Position numbers and translations under genes: made by a program. From NCBI GenBank assembly GCA_036960605.1, contig JBALXI010000004.1, positions 62,001 to 126,000 of the forward strand: a stretch of 64,000 bases of DNA. The letters are read 5' to 3'. Source of the stretch: Oleispira sp036960605 (lineage in GTDB: Bacteria; Pseudomonadota; Gammaproteobacteria; Pseudomonadales; Oceanobacteraceae). Below, in pieces: positions 9,516 through 18,728 of the stretch; positions within the stretch are counted from its first letter, which is position 1; the number at the start of each line of letters is the position of its first letter. The notes beneath the pieces were generated by a model. The model had not been told where the DNA came from. It saw only the letters and a list, made by a program, of their open reading frames with translations, and did not search any database.

Positions 9516-10238
9516 TCAATCGATCAAAATCAAATCTGCATTAACAATTGTGCCGAACAGCACCTTGTTGCTACTGCTATTTTTAACCTTAATTTTATCG
9601 CCTTTACGTCCCTTTTTTAACGCGGTGCCTTTCATGTTGACCGCGAATCCAGGGCGCTCAGCTCTTAAGGTGATGTCTTGTCCGCGCTTTATAATAATGG
9701 GCAGGTTAGTCATGCTGGGACTGATGGCGGTGCCCGCCTTCAGTGAGCGCTTACTAACGTTGCCAAGAATGCTGTTGATTTCTGTGTAATAACCGCGCTG
9801 CAAATCACCGATATTGCGCTGCTGTAATACGACGCTTGTGCTAGTTACGCGTTGACCGCGTGATAGGTGATCGCGTAAAACCACCACCTTACGCCAAACT
9901 TCAATATCTGCATTTAACATTAACGACCAACTAGAACGGTGTTGGCAGCTTACTTGAATACTGTTACGGCCAAGCTTTAAGACGTTAATCGGCTTAACCT
10001 CTAGAGGGCTAATACAGGCAGGGCTTTTATATCCCTGCGGAATGCCTGAAATAATGACTTTACTAGTAGCGCCTGCGCGCAGGCCTAAAGCCTGCCACTG
10101 ATTTAACACATTAGTACGAATAGTCAGCTCTAAGTGATTAACCACAAGGTCGCTTGCTTGGCTCAGCGGTGAACAAAGATAAGAGAGAACCACGGCAAAT
10201 ATATATCGCTTAATGAATCTTTTGCTTCTGCTATTCAT
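9516..10238 (-). CDS. flgA: Flagellar P-ring assembly chaperone FlgA
   Basis: 240 residues with an N-terminal signal (KRYIFAVVLSYLCSPLSQA). The C-terminal SAF-type domain is visible in VLRDHLSRGQRVTSTSVVL, the LKAGTAISPSMTNLP segment and VNMKGTALKKGRKGDKIKV, as in other FlgA proteins. It works in the periplasm assisting FlgI polymerisation into the P ring. It is transcribed away from cheV; a sigma54 site at 10324-10340 on the same strand is the likely promoter. Confidence 0.93.
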   Translation of the reverse strand: MNSRSKRFIKRYIFAVVLSYLCSPLSQASDLVVNHLELTIRTNVLNQWQALGLRAGATSKVIISGIPQGYKSPACISPLEVKPINVLKLGRNSIQVSCQHRSSWSLMLNADIEVWRKVVVLRDHLSRGQRVTSTSVVLQQRNIGDLQRGYYTEINSILGNVSKRSLKAGTAISPSMTNLPIIIKRGQDITLRAERPGFAVNMKGTALKKGRKGDKIKVKNSSSNKVLFGTIVNADLILID

Positions 10239-10323
10239 TTATCCATTCTCAACTATGCTCAAAACAGTAAGCCGTTTTTGCTGTGTCACTTTTACGACAC
10301 TTTGATCGATTTATATTTGATAC

Positions 10324-10340
10324 AGCAAGCGCCATGCCGA
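10324..10340 (-). promoter_or_regulatory. Sigma54 promoter of flgA
   Basis: Minus strand TCGGCATGGCGCTTGCT: GG and GC are separated by exactly 10 bases, as in the -24/-12 consensus TGGCAC-N5-TTGC. It lies about 85 bases upstream of the flgA ATG. Confidence 0.65.
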
Positions 10341-10364
10341 AGGCGTTAGAGATAGGAGATATTT

Positions 10365-11300
10365 ATGGCAGGACTCATGGAGTCCGTAGATCAGCGAACC
10401 CAGTTAGTCGGGGCGAATCGCTTGGAGCTTCTATTATTCAGAATGGAAGGTCCGCAGATTTACGGCATTAATGTTTTTAAAGTAAAAGAAGTTTTGCAGT
10501 GTCCTAAGTTGACGGTACTACCTCACAGCCATCCGGTTGTTCGGGGTGTCGCGCCTTTACGTGTGGGTACTCTACCCATTATGGATCTGAGTATGGCCAC
10601 AGGTGGCCCTAAGGTCGGTGACCTGACGAATGCCTTTGTCATTATTACTGAATACAACTTAAAAACCCAAGGGTTCCTAGTGGCGGGTGTTGAGCGCATC
10701 GTCAATATGAATTGGGGTGATATTCATCCACCTCCCAAGGGGACGGGCCGTGAACATTATCTGACCGCGGTCACTGAGGTTGATGACAAGATCGTCGAAA
10801 TTATCGATGTCGAAAAAGTGCTGGCTGAAGTATCACCGATGAATGAAACCATGTCAGAAGATGTGGTGAGTGCGCAGGTGGCGGAAGAAGCGAAATCACT
10901 GCATGTCTTGATTGTGGATGATTCTAAAATTGCGCGTAAGCAGGTTGCTCGTTGTTTAGAAGCCATTGGCGTTGAGGTCACTGCCTTAAATGATGGATTG
11001 CAGGCGTGGAATCATGTGCAGGAGTTAGCGGATTCTGGGGTACGTATTCAAGATAAATACTTGATGTTAATTTCAGATATAGAAATGCCTGAAATGGACG
11101 GCTATACCTTGACTACCAATATTCGTAATGATGCTCGGATTGCAGATTTTCACATTGTTCTCCATACCTCGTTAAGTGGTGTCTTCAATAAAGCAATGGT
11201 CGAAAAGGTCGGTGCGGATGGTTTCATTTCTAAATTCAATCCCGATATTTTGGGTGATGTAGTCGTGAAACGAATTGAAGAATTTACCAAAGCTAAATAA
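10365..11300 (+). CDS. cheV: Chemotaxis coupling/response regulator CheV
   Basis: 311 residues. Residues ~20-160 form a CheW-like coupling domain (LELLLFRMEGPQIYGINVFK, then FLVAGVERIVNMNW). Residues ~178-310 form a receiver domain with acidic pair VDDS, phosphoacceptor Asp in LMLISDIEMPEMDG, and the conserved Thr/Lys positions in HTSLSG and ISKF. CheV couples receptors to CheA and adapts by phosphorylation. AGGAG precedes the ATG. It is followed 29 bp later by cheR and is divergent from flgA, the arrangement seen in Pseudomonas and Vibrio. Confidence 0.94.
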   Translation: MAGLMESVDQRTQLVGANRLELLLFRMEGPQIYGINVFKVKEVLQCPKLTVLPHSHPVVRGVAPLRVGTLPIMDLSMATGGPKVGDLTNAFVIITEYNLKTQGFLVAGVERIVNMNWGDIHPPPKGTGREHYLTAVTEVDDKIVEIIDVEKVLAEVSPMNETMSEDVVSAQVAEEAKSLHVLIVDDSKIARKQVARCLEAIGVEVTALNDGLQAWNHVQELADSGVRIQDKYLMLISDIEMPEMDGYTLTTNIRNDARIADFHIVLHTSLSGVFNKAMVEKVGADGFISKFNPDILGDVVVKRIEEFTKAK

Positions 11301-11329
11301 TGCTAATTAATAAATGAGCGAGTGAGTGA

Positions 11330-12172
11330 ATGAGTTTTTCGATTAGTGCTACGGAATACGTTCAGTTTAAACAAAAGCTAGAGCAATATAGCGGCATTAT
11401 GCTGGGTGACAATAAGGAATATTTGATCACCAGTCGTCTTAGGCGTTTATTAGAAAGTGAAAAGCTTACTAATTTAACGGAGCTGGTTAAGGCAATGGAT
11501 CGCAATTTGAAACTGAAAGAATCGGTTATTGATGCCATGACAACCAATGAAACACTGTGGTTTCGTGATGATCATCCTTTTAAAATATTCCGAGAAAAAT
11601 TGTTGCCAGAACTCGCTAAAACTCGGCGTCCTTTAAGAATTTGGTCTGCCGCCTGTAGTACTGGGCAAGAACCCTATTCATTAAGTATTGCTATTGAAGA
11701 ATACAAGCGTATGAATCCTGGGGCCTTGGCGGGTGATGTTAAAATTATTGCGACTGACATTTCGCCTACCGCGCTAGCCATCGCCAAAGAAGGTGTTTAC
11801 CCGCAATTAGCGTTAAAGCGTGGCATGGGGGATGTTCATTTAAAACAATATTTTAAGCAGCAGGCAGATGATGAGTGGAAAATTAATGATGAAATTAAAC
11901 GCCGTATAGAATTTCGTTCCCTGAATCTGCAGACTAGTTTCAGTCTGTTGGGGAAATTCGACATTGTTTTTTGCCGTAACGTTTTAATTTATTTTTCGGC
12001 CGATTTCAAATTGGATATTCTAAAGCGTATTCATGGCACTCTTAATAATGATGGACAATTATTTGTCGGCGCTTCGGAAGCGGTTAATAATCTATCTGAC
12101 TTTTATAAAATGCAGCAATTTAATCCAGGCATCTCGTATCAAGCGAAACCTGTTGCCGCTGGTAAGAGGTAA
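11330..12172 (+). CDS. cheR: Chemotaxis protein methyltransferase CheR
   Basis: 280 residues. The N-terminal helical domain (LKESVIDAMTTNETLWFRDD) carries the CheR signature. The SAM-binding part has IWSAACSTGQEPYSLSIAI, IIATDISPTALAIA and FDIVFCRNVLIYFS. It methylates glutamates on chemoreceptors. There is no C-terminal TPR or pentapeptide-tether domain, so it is the minimal form. It is co-transcribed with cheV, and a strong terminator overlaps its stop codon. Confidence 0.95.
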   Translation: MSFSISATEYVQFKQKLEQYSGIMLGDNKEYLITSRLRRLLESEKLTNLTELVKAMDRNLKLKESVIDAMTTNETLWFRDDHPFKIFREKLLPELAKTRRPLRIWSAACSTGQEPYSLSIAIEEYKRMNPGALAGDVKIIATDISPTALAIAKEGVYPQLALKRGMGDVHLKQYFKQQADDEWKINDEIKRRIEFRSLNLQTSFSLLGKFDIVFCRNVLIYFSADFKLDILKRIHGTLNNDGQLFVGASEAVNNLSDFYKMQQFNPGISYQAKPVAAGKR

Positions 12173-12194
12173 GCGCTTGCCGCTTACCTCTTTT
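12164..12194 (+). terminator. Rho-independent terminator overlapping the cheR stop
   Basis: AAGAGGTAAGCG (12164-12175) pairs perfectly with CGCTTACCTCTT (12181-12192) around a 5-base loop, followed by a short T-run. The cheR TAA (12170-12172) is inside the 5' arm. Confidence 0.85.
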
Positions 12195-12274
12195 AAATTC
12201 CTTTTTAATTCCCTTACAATCCCTCTTGCCCCTCTAAGTCATTGAAAAATAAGCAATAATATTTATTCTAAAAG

Positions 12275-12291
12275 TTGGTATGGCCTTTGCT
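12275..12291 (+). promoter_or_regulatory. Sigma54 promoter of flgBCDE
   Basis: TTGGTATGGCCTTTGCT has GG-N10-GC spacing and lies 39 bases upstream of the flgB ATG, after the cheR terminator. Confidence 0.8.
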
Positions 12292-12329
12292 CTAACTCTT
12301 ACATGCACATTTTCGAAGAGAGTTAAGTT

Positions 12330-12722
12330 ATGGGTTCAATCAATTTCAACAATGCTTTAGGGGTTCACCCCGATGCCATGTTATTACGCGGTAAGCGTGC
12401 AGAAATATTGGCCAACAACCTAGCTAACTCTGATACCCCTGGCTTTAAAGCTCGCGATATTAACTTCCAAGCGATGTTAGCGAAAGAAAGTCAAAACGGT
12501 ATGGCGATGAGTTCAACCAATAGCGCACATATCTCAGGCAGCTCTAGCCAATCTAACGAACTTCTTTTTCGTAATCCATCGCAGCCATCGATTGATGGCA
12601 ATACCGTGGATACGCAATTAGAGCAAACCATTTTTTCCCGTAATGCCATGGACTATAACTCCAGTTTTGAATTTTTAAACGGAAAATTCAAAGGCCTTAA
12701 ATCTGCGATCCGAGGAGAATAA
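12330..12722 (+). CDS. flgB: Flagellar proximal rod protein FlgB
   Basis: 130 residues, normal size. It has the rod/hook N-terminal motif as ILANNLANSDTPGFKARDINF and a C-terminal helix SFEFLNGKFKGLKSAIRGE. FlgB forms the proximal rod with FlgC and FlgF, on the periplasmic side of the MS ring. It is the first gene of the flgBCDE operon, only 2 bp from flgC. Confidence 0.95.
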   Translation: MGSINFNNALGVHPDAMLLRGKRAEILANNLANSDTPGFKARDINFQAMLAKESQNGMAMSSTNSAHISGSSSQSNELLFRNPSQPSIDGNTVDTQLEQTIFSRNAMDYNSSFEFLNGKFKGLKSAIRGE

Positions 12723-12724
12723 CT

Positions 12725-13171
12725 ATGTCATTAGGTAATATTTTCGATATTGCAGGTTCGGGTATGAATGCACAGTCCATTCGCCTTAATACCACCGCAA
12801 GTAACATTGCCAACGCAGAAAGTGCGAGTAGCAGCATCAATGAAACCTATCGTGCTCGTAAGCCATTTTTTGCCGTGATGCATAACGAATTTTTGAACGT
12901 CAATAAAGATAATGAATTTCATAGCCGGGGTGATGAGATCGGTGCCGGGGTCGAAGTGAAAGGCATTGTAGAAAGTGATGCACCATTACAACCGCGTTTC
13001 CAGCCAGATCATCCGTTAGCGAATGAAGAAGGTTATGTGTACTACCCGAATGTGAATGTGGTTGAAGAAATGACCGACATGATGTCGTCTTCTCGCAGCT
13101 ATCAGATGAATGTTGAAGTGCTAAAAACAGCGAAACAAATGCTGCAACGTACCTTGATGTTGGGAGAATAA
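12725..13171 (+). CDS. flgC: Flagellar proximal rod protein FlgC
   Basis: 148 residues, normal size. It has the N-terminal axial motif RLNTTASNIANAESASSS, the FlgC-specific HPLANEEGYVYYPNVNVVEE block and a C-terminal coiled-coil helix ending RTLMLGE. It polymerises into the proximal rod. It is translationally close to both neighbours (2-bp gaps). Confidence 0.95.
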   Translation: MSLGNIFDIAGSGMNAQSIRLNTTASNIANAESASSSINETYRARKPFFAVMHNEFLNVNKDNEFHSRGDEIGAGVEVKGIVESDAPLQPRFQPDHPLANEEGYVYYPNVNVVEEMTDMMSSSRSYQMNVEVLKTAKQMLQRTLMLGE

Positions 13172-13173
13172 GT

Positions 13174-13971
13174 ATGGCGACTATTGATAATTCAAATGCG
13201 GCTACCGGTGTCTTGGATCAATATTCGAATGCAACGAAGAACGCAGAGAAACCTAAAACCAATGAAATGGGGCAGGATGAGTTTTTGAAACTTATGATTG
13301 CCGAGTTGAATAACCAAAACCCGTTAGATCCACAAGATAACGGTGAGTTTATTGCGCAGTTGGCGCAGTTTTCGACGGTTGAAGGTTTGGATAAATTAAA
13401 TACCACCGCCGATGGCATGTCTGATGGCATGCGCTCAAGTCAGGCGTTGCAAGCTTCATCTTTAGTCGGGCAGTCAGTCATTGTTGAAGGCAATGAAATG
13501 GGGCTGTTACTTAAGCAAGGTATTGTAAGTGGCTATAGTGAATTGCCAGAATCTGCGACTGATTTGACACTCAGTATTGAAGACGAAAATGGTCAGCTTT
13601 TAGAGCAAATTTCATTAGGGAATCATGCTGCAGGAGAAATGTCGATCCGTTGGGATGGCTTGAACTTGATGAAAGATGGCGAAATTGTGGATTTAGATTA
13701 TAGCGAGCTAAACAGACAAGAATTTTATGTCGATGAGGATGGTGAACAAGTATTGGATGAGGCAGGAAAGCCAATTCTTGTGCCTTACCCGCCAGGTGAA
13801 TACAGTTTTAAAATTAGTGGCGGTGTTGCTGGAAAAACAGAAGAATTTACTACATTGATGAGTGCCAGGGTTGATAGTGTCAGTTTAAGCCCTACAGGCG
13901 CTGCAACGCTCAATCTTGCCGGTGGCAAGCGTGCGGCAATGGATGAAATTAAACAGATTGTTAACGAATAA
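13174..13971 (+). CDS. flgD: Hook capping/assembly protein FlgD
   Basis: 265 residues. The N-terminal capping motif EMGQDEFLKLMIAELNNQNP followed by NGEFIAQLAQFSTVEGLDKL is diagnostic. A FlgD tudor-like/Ig core follows (EISLGNHAAGEMSIRWDG...) with an acidic insert near residues 175-200. FlgD caps the growing hook and is discarded when the hook is finished. It sits immediately before the giant flgE, whose subunits it must help assemble, yet it is near normal length. Confidence 0.93.
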   Translation: MATIDNSNAATGVLDQYSNATKNAEKPKTNEMGQDEFLKLMIAELNNQNPLDPQDNGEFIAQLAQFSTVEGLDKLNTTADGMSDGMRSSQALQASSLVGQSVIVEGNEMGLLLKQGIVSGYSELPESATDLTLSIEDENGQLLEQISLGNHAAGEMSIRWDGLNLMKDGEIVDLDYSELNRQEFYVDEDGEQVLDEAGKPILVPYPPGEYSFKISGGVAGKTEEFTTLMSARVDSVSLSPTGAATLNLAGGKRAAMDEIKQIVNE

Positions 13972-13995
13972 TTGTAGCGTCGTGGAGAAATTATT

Positions 13996-16900
13996 ATGAG
14001 CTTTAATATTGGATTAAGTGGTATTCGCGCGGCTTCTACAGATTTGGAAGTAACCGGTAATAACGTTGCCAACGCAAGTACTACAGGTTTTAAGCAATCT
14101 CGAGCAGAGTTTAGTGATGTCTATACGAGTACTTTACTGGGGACGGGAAGTAAGCCGGTCGGAAGTGGTGTAATGGTAGAGAATGTTCGCCAGCAATTCA
14201 GCCAAGGTAATATCAGTGGTACTGAAAACGCTTTAGATATGGCGATTGATGGTAATGGATTTTTCATTCTTGAAGATCGTGGATCCATCTCTTATACCCG
14301 AGCAGGTCTATTTGGCTTAGATAAAGATGGCTATGTAGTGGCCAATAATAATTCACGGGTGCAAGGCTTCGATGCCAATGGCGATGGGGTTGTTAGTGGT
14401 GTTTTAGGTGATCTTCAGATTCAAGTAGGGAACCAAGCGCCAGCATTAACCAGTCGAGTTTCTGCTATTTTGAATCTGGCCGCAACTGAGAAAGTTCTTC
14501 AGGAGCAAGGGTTGCAATTGGATGCTAATGGTTTAGCGATAGGTGTACCCGATTCAGGCATTATTGAATCAACATCGTCGACTCTTGTATCAGCTGGTCA
14601 ACCGGCCACTGCAGGTATTCCAGCTTCATTAGATTGGGCTGCGAATACAGGGGGACTAGGTGTAACGTTGCCTCTTGGTTTGCCAACCCCCGTTACGACG
14701 GTTGCAGATGTGGGTACGATTGGAACGCTAGTCACGGCTGATATTCAGATTGATATTGGAGGGGGTTTGCAGCTGGTTAGTGTTCCTACCATTCCAGCGG
14801 GTACGACAGATAATGGTGTGATAGCCATTGTTCAAACAGCATTGAATGATGTTTTTGGGTCACAAGAGCTTACCGCTTCGATAGGAACTACAGGTGAGTT
14901 GGTTATTTCTAGAGCCGGTATTAATGGCACCAATGGCACCAGTTTTACGACAGTTGATAGTACTTTTAATGCCGCATTTGGGTTACCGGTAGCGGGTGTT
15001 CAGGCTGGCATAGCGGGTTCGAATTTATTTGTTGGCGCTACTCCTATCAGTGCTGATTTTCGCTCGATACCTGGTACGTCAACAACGACAAGAACGACCG
15101 CGACACCACCATTGAATATTGTGGTTGCCGATCCTGGAGCGCCGCATCAATTAATAGCTGATAATGCAATTGGGACATTAGATGTTAGTACGGCAGGAAC
15201 CAATATATTAGCATTTAATATTGCGACAGAAGGAGGAGATACTTACCCTATTATTTTAAGGGAAACTGTATGGGCAGCACCACTAGGTGCGCTCCCTGCA
15301 GTCCCTCCAGCGGATTATACCAGTGTTACTGGAACTGAAATGGCCGCTGAAATTAATCGACAAATTACAGCAACTGCTGGTGCAGGTAATGAGCAAACAT
15401 TCGCTGTTTTTGTACCTGCAACTAGTAAAATAGAATTTCAGGCTCAGATTGGTGTAGGTCAAGCGGCTAATGGTGAATTCGTTCAAATTGCTGATAATGC
15501 CGCTTCGTCGTCGGTTTATAACCTCAATAATTTAGGTTTCTTAAGCACGAATCGTATTGATCAAGGTACTGAACCGGTCGTTGCTAATAACGTATTTGAT
15601 TTAGCGGTGACGAGTACCTCTGGTAATGCAGCGGGGCCTTTCACCATTACAATTCCACCGAGTAATTATGCCAGCCTTGATGATGTCGCGGTTGCCGTAC
15701 AGCAGCAAATTGATGTGTATATTGGTGCTACGGGCTTAAATGGTAAAGTGACCGTAGCGGCCGTGGGTGGGCAACTTGTATTCACCAATACCAATACGGG
15801 GGCTGGTGAAGGTATAGCAGTCACACCGACAGGGGGGGCTGCGGGTATACCCTCCATGAATGCGTTGGGATTAAACAGTCTGTTTGCTGTGACCGGCCAA
15901 GATGAGGTAGATAAAGCGAACAGTTTTCGAATAAATTTAACGGTTCCAGCTCCTGACTCAGATAACCGTTCCGGCTCTGTGCTAGTTTCATTAGATGAAG
16001 ATTATCGCTCAGTGCAACAACTTGCGACCAGTATTAATCGTCAATTGAACAGTCAAAATGCTGATGATTATATTGGTATTCGTGCGCAGGCGGTTGAGAT
16101 TTCTCCCAAAGTTGTTCCACCTCAATTCACTTTAGAAATGGTGGCGGTTGAGGAAGGGGAAGCGTCGATCATTAGTATTTCGGATATTACCGCCTCAGGC
16201 CAAGATATTTCATCTGAGCAGTTGTTTGCCATTCTACAATCGAATCCGGCTGATGGCAGTTTATTAACCACGGGGATCGAGGGCGTCAATAATCAATACC
16301 CTGAACAAAGAGTGACGCTGGTTGACCCCGATGGTAATGAAACGATCGTCACTATCCCAGAAGGAACTCAAGCCAATGAAATTGCCAGTATTTTTAATGA
16401 GCAAGCAGGGTTAACGGCGACAGCCAATACCGTTATGACGATCCCATTGTCGAGCTATAACAATCCTGGCAATACCATGAAGTTGACCGTGAATGGTCAA
16501 GTACTCACATCAACGACATTGCCAGAAATTGCAGAAGAAATTGGCGGCTATCGTGGCACGACGTTGCCAGGGTTTAAGGCTGAAATAAGTGAATCTGGAG
16601 ACCTTATTATTACCAATGAAATTGGCCTTGATGTGAAGGTTGAAATTGATAGCGCGTCGCCAACCGATAGCCTTGTTGTTCTAGGAGCGGTTAATACTGG
16701 GCCGGTAGTATTGGGTGGAACGGCTACGGCTGCTACTGCTGCAGCAGTAGGTGGTGGCATTACCTTCACATTAAATGAAGGTTACAAAATGCAAGATCCT
16801 CAACCCGTTGTTTCAGGCCTATTCGGCGCATTAACCGAAGATGAATTTACGCCGATTGTTCTTAACGCGTTTGATCCGTTAGATCAGAATACCTATAACT

Positions 16901-17703
16901 ATGCTACCTCCACGACTATTTACGACAGTCTGGGTGTTGAGCATGTGATGACAGAATTTTTTGTTAAAGAGCCATTGGATGCAAACCGTCCTAATGAGCA
17001 AAATATTTGGGCAATGTATGTCACTATTGATGGGGCAAGCGTTGGTGACCCGGATGCAACACTGCCATTCCCCGAAAACTTGATTCCAACCGCCGCCCGC
17101 TATGAGCTTTTCTTTAATCAAGATGGAACCTTAGATGAAGAGGCCACCGGTGAAATTTATATTACTAACTGGGATCCTATTGATCCCAATGGTGACCCAA
17201 CAGGAGCTTTCTCATCGGTGAATGTTTTAGAGGGGGGATTACCATTAACGGATCCGGCTTCGAACTCGAATTTCGAAATTATTCTGGATGGGTCTACGCA
17301 GCACGGTAAGTCAAACTCAGTCAGTGAAGTAAACCAAAATGGTTATACCACAGGTCGATTGGCGGGATTAGAAGTTGACCAAGAGGGTGTTATGTTTGCT
17401 CGATATACTAACGGGCAAGCACAGGTACTGGGGCAAGTCGCCTTGGCAAACTTTCGTAATCCAGAAGGGCTAACACCTTTAGGGGACACCGGGTGGGCTG
17501 AATCCTTTGAGTCAGGTGTTGGAACGGTCGGCTCTCCTAGAACGGCGTCATTTGGACAGATACGATCATCGGCCTTGGAAGACTCCAACGTAGATATCTC
17601 AGAAGAGCTGGTGGGGTTAATTATCGCGCAACGAAACTTCCAAGCCAGTGCGAAGACGATTGAAACAATGGACCAAGTAACGCAAACCATTTTGAATATC
17701 TGA
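13996..17703 (+). CDS. flgE: Giant flagellar hook protein FlgE
   Basis: 1235 residues, about three times the usual ~400. The ends are ordinary: MSFNIGLSGIRAASTDLE with NNVANASTTGF at the start, and LEDSNVDISEELVGLIIAQ plus NFQASAKTIETM at the end. The extra ~800 residues lie between. They contain at least three degenerate modules of the pattern N-x-F-x-hydrophobic ... Y-x-S ... A-x-x-I-x-x-Q (starting near residues 403, 532 and 642). Residues ~771-898 form a block that resembles one in FlgK. There are no stops or frame breaks. It is the last gene of flgBCDE; a thick hook able to carry a giant filament is the likely consequence (inference). Confidence 0.93.
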   Translation: MSFNIGLSGIRAASTDLEVTGNNVANASTTGFKQSRAEFSDVYTSTLLGTGSKPVGSGVMVENVRQQFSQGNISGTENALDMAIDGNGFFILEDRGSISYTRAGLFGLDKDGYVVANNNSRVQGFDANGDGVVSGVLGDLQIQVGNQAPALTSRVSAILNLAATEKVLQEQGLQLDANGLAIGVPDSGIIESTSSTLVSAGQPATAGIPASLDWAANTGGLGVTLPLGLPTPVTTVADVGTIGTLVTADIQIDIGGGLQLVSVPTIPAGTTDNGVIAIVQTALNDVFGSQELTASIGTTGELVISRAGINGTNGTSFTTVDSTFNAAFGLPVAGVQAGIAGSNLFVGATPISADFRSIPGTSTTTRTTATPPLNIVVADPGAPHQLIADNAIGTLDVSTAGTNILAFNIATEGGDTYPIILRETVWAAPLGALPAVPPADYTSVTGTEMAAEINRQITATAGAGNEQTFAVFVPATSKIEFQAQIGVGQAANGEFVQIADNAASSSVYNLNNLGFLSTNRIDQGTEPVVANNVFDLAVTSTSGNAAGPFTITIPPSNYASLDDVAVAVQQQIDVYIGATGLNGKVTVAAVGGQLVFTNTNTGAGEGIAVTPTGGAAGIPSMNALGLNSLFAVTGQDEVDKANSFRINLTVPAPDSDNRSGSVLVSLDEDYRSVQQLATSINRQLNSQNADDYIGIRAQAVEISPKVVPPQFTLEMVAVEEGEASIISISDITASGQDISSEQLFAILQSNPADGSLLTTGIEGVNNQYPEQRVTLVDPDGNETIVTIPEGTQANEIASIFNEQAGLTATANTVMTIPLSSYNNPGNTMKLTVNGQVLTSTTLPEIAEEIGGYRGTTLPGFKAEISESGDLIITNEIGLDVKVEIDSASPTDSLVVLGAVNTGPVVLGGTATAATAAAVGGGITFTLNEGYKMQDPQPVVSGLFGALTEDEFTPIVLNAFDPLDQNTYNYATSTTIYDSLGVEHVMTEFFVKEPLDANRPNEQNIWAMYVTIDGASVGDPDATLPFPENLIPTAARYELFFNQDGTLDEEATGEIYITNWDPIDPNGDPTGAFSSVNVLEGGLPLTDPASNSNFEIILDGSTQHGKSNSVSEVNQNGYTTGRLAGLEVDQEGVMFARYTNGQAQVLGQVALANFRNPEGLTPLGDTGWAESFESGVGTVGSPRTASFGQIRSSALEDSNVDISEELVGLIIAQRNFQASAKTIETMDQVTQTILNI

Positions 17704-17736
17704 TGGATTTATAAATCAGTTACCTCGCTAAATCAG

Positions 17737-17790
17737 CGGCAAGCTTTCTCGACTAATGCAATATTAGGCGGGCTGAGGTTGCCGTTTTTT
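17737..17790 (+). terminator. Possible terminator after flgE
   Basis: CGGCAA (17737-17742) pairs with TTGCCG (17779-17784), followed by six T; an inner CTAAT/ATTAG hairpin brings the arms together. The stem is imperfect. Confidence 0.5.
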
Positions 17791-17869
17791 ATTGCCGCTT
17801 ATCTTTATAGTCCCATTTTTATTTTTAAAAATGGTCTCTAGCCACTGATATATCAGTATATTTCACTTT

Positions 17870-17885
17870 TGGCATCTACCTTGCA
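17870..17885 (+). promoter_or_regulatory. Sigma54 promoter of flgFGHI
   Basis: TGGCATCTACCTTGCA is close to the consensus, with GG-N10-GC spacing, 54 bases upstream of flgF. Confidence 0.88.
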
Positions 17886-17938
17886 ATACCTCTAGCTAAT
17901 AGTAATACGATTAGAATTAACGTTGCAGGAGTTAGGTT

Positions 17939-18691
17939 ATGGATCGCGCATTATACATCGCTATGTCCGGTGCCAAACAAAATGTAGTTAGCCAAACGGC
18001 TCACTCAAATAATTTGGCCAATGCCAGTACTACAGGTTTTCGCTCTGATTATACTCAGTCGCGAGCCCAGCCAGTATTTGGTGATCATTTTCCTAGCCGT
18101 GCTTTTGCAATGGCAGAGCGTCCAGCGAGCGACTTCCGCCAAGGACCTTTACAAGAAACCGGTCGTCAGATGGATGTGGCTATTGAAGGCCCTGGTTGGT
18201 TTGTTGTGCAGGGTGCTGACGGTGAAGAAGCCTACACTCGTGCCGGTGATCTATCGGTTGATCCACAGGGACGGTTAATGAATGCCCGTGGTTTGCAAAT
18301 AATGGGCGACGCAGGCCCTATTATTATCCCACCGTTTGAAACGATTGAGTTTGCTCGCGATGGCACCATTTCAATTCGTCCGCAAGGCGAGGGCGCTGAA
18401 GCCGTTGCTGAAGTGGTACAAATACGTTTGGTGAATCCTGATGGTAAGACTCTTGAAAAAGGCACTGACGGTTTGTTCCGAATACGTGGCCGACAGCCGG
18501 GTGATCCCGGTGCCAATGTTGACCCGAATATGTCAGTCGTGAGTGGTTTTGTAGAAGGTAGTAATGTGAATGCAGTGACAGAGCTCACTCAAGTATTGGC
18601 AATGAATCGTCAATATGAAATGCAAATAAAGTTAATGAAAACCGCTGACGAAAACAGTGCGGCAGCAACGCAATTATTAAGTGCGCAATAA
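17939..18691 (+). CDS. flgF: Flagellar proximal rod protein FlgF
   Basis: 250 residues, normal size. The start (MDRALYIAMSGAKQN with NNLANASTTGFRSD) and the ending (VEGSNVNAVTELTQVLAMNR) are typical of FlgF. It is a rod component between FlgB/C and FlgG. CAGGAG precedes the ATG. It is the first gene after the sigma54 site and terminator that separate it from flgE. Confidence 0.95.
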   Translation: MDRALYIAMSGAKQNVVSQTAHSNNLANASTTGFRSDYTQSRAQPVFGDHFPSRAFAMAERPASDFRQGPLQETGRQMDVAIEGPGWFVVQGADGEEAYTRAGDLSVDPQGRLMNARGLQIMGDAGPIIIPPFETIEFARDGTISIRPQGEGAEAVAEVVQIRLVNPDGKTLEKGTDGLFRIRGRQPGDPGANVDPNMSVVSGFVEGSNVNAVTELTQVLAMNRQYEMQIKLMKTADENSAAATQLLSAQ

Positions 18692-18728
18692 CTATTTAAA
18701 TAGTATGCGCACGGCGCAGAGGTGAACT

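Noticed and set aside
13996..17703. flgE as an assembly artefact or fusion of separate genes
   Set aside because: The frame is continuous, with hook-type N- and C-termini at the two ends, and other axial genes in the same locus are enlarged in the same style.
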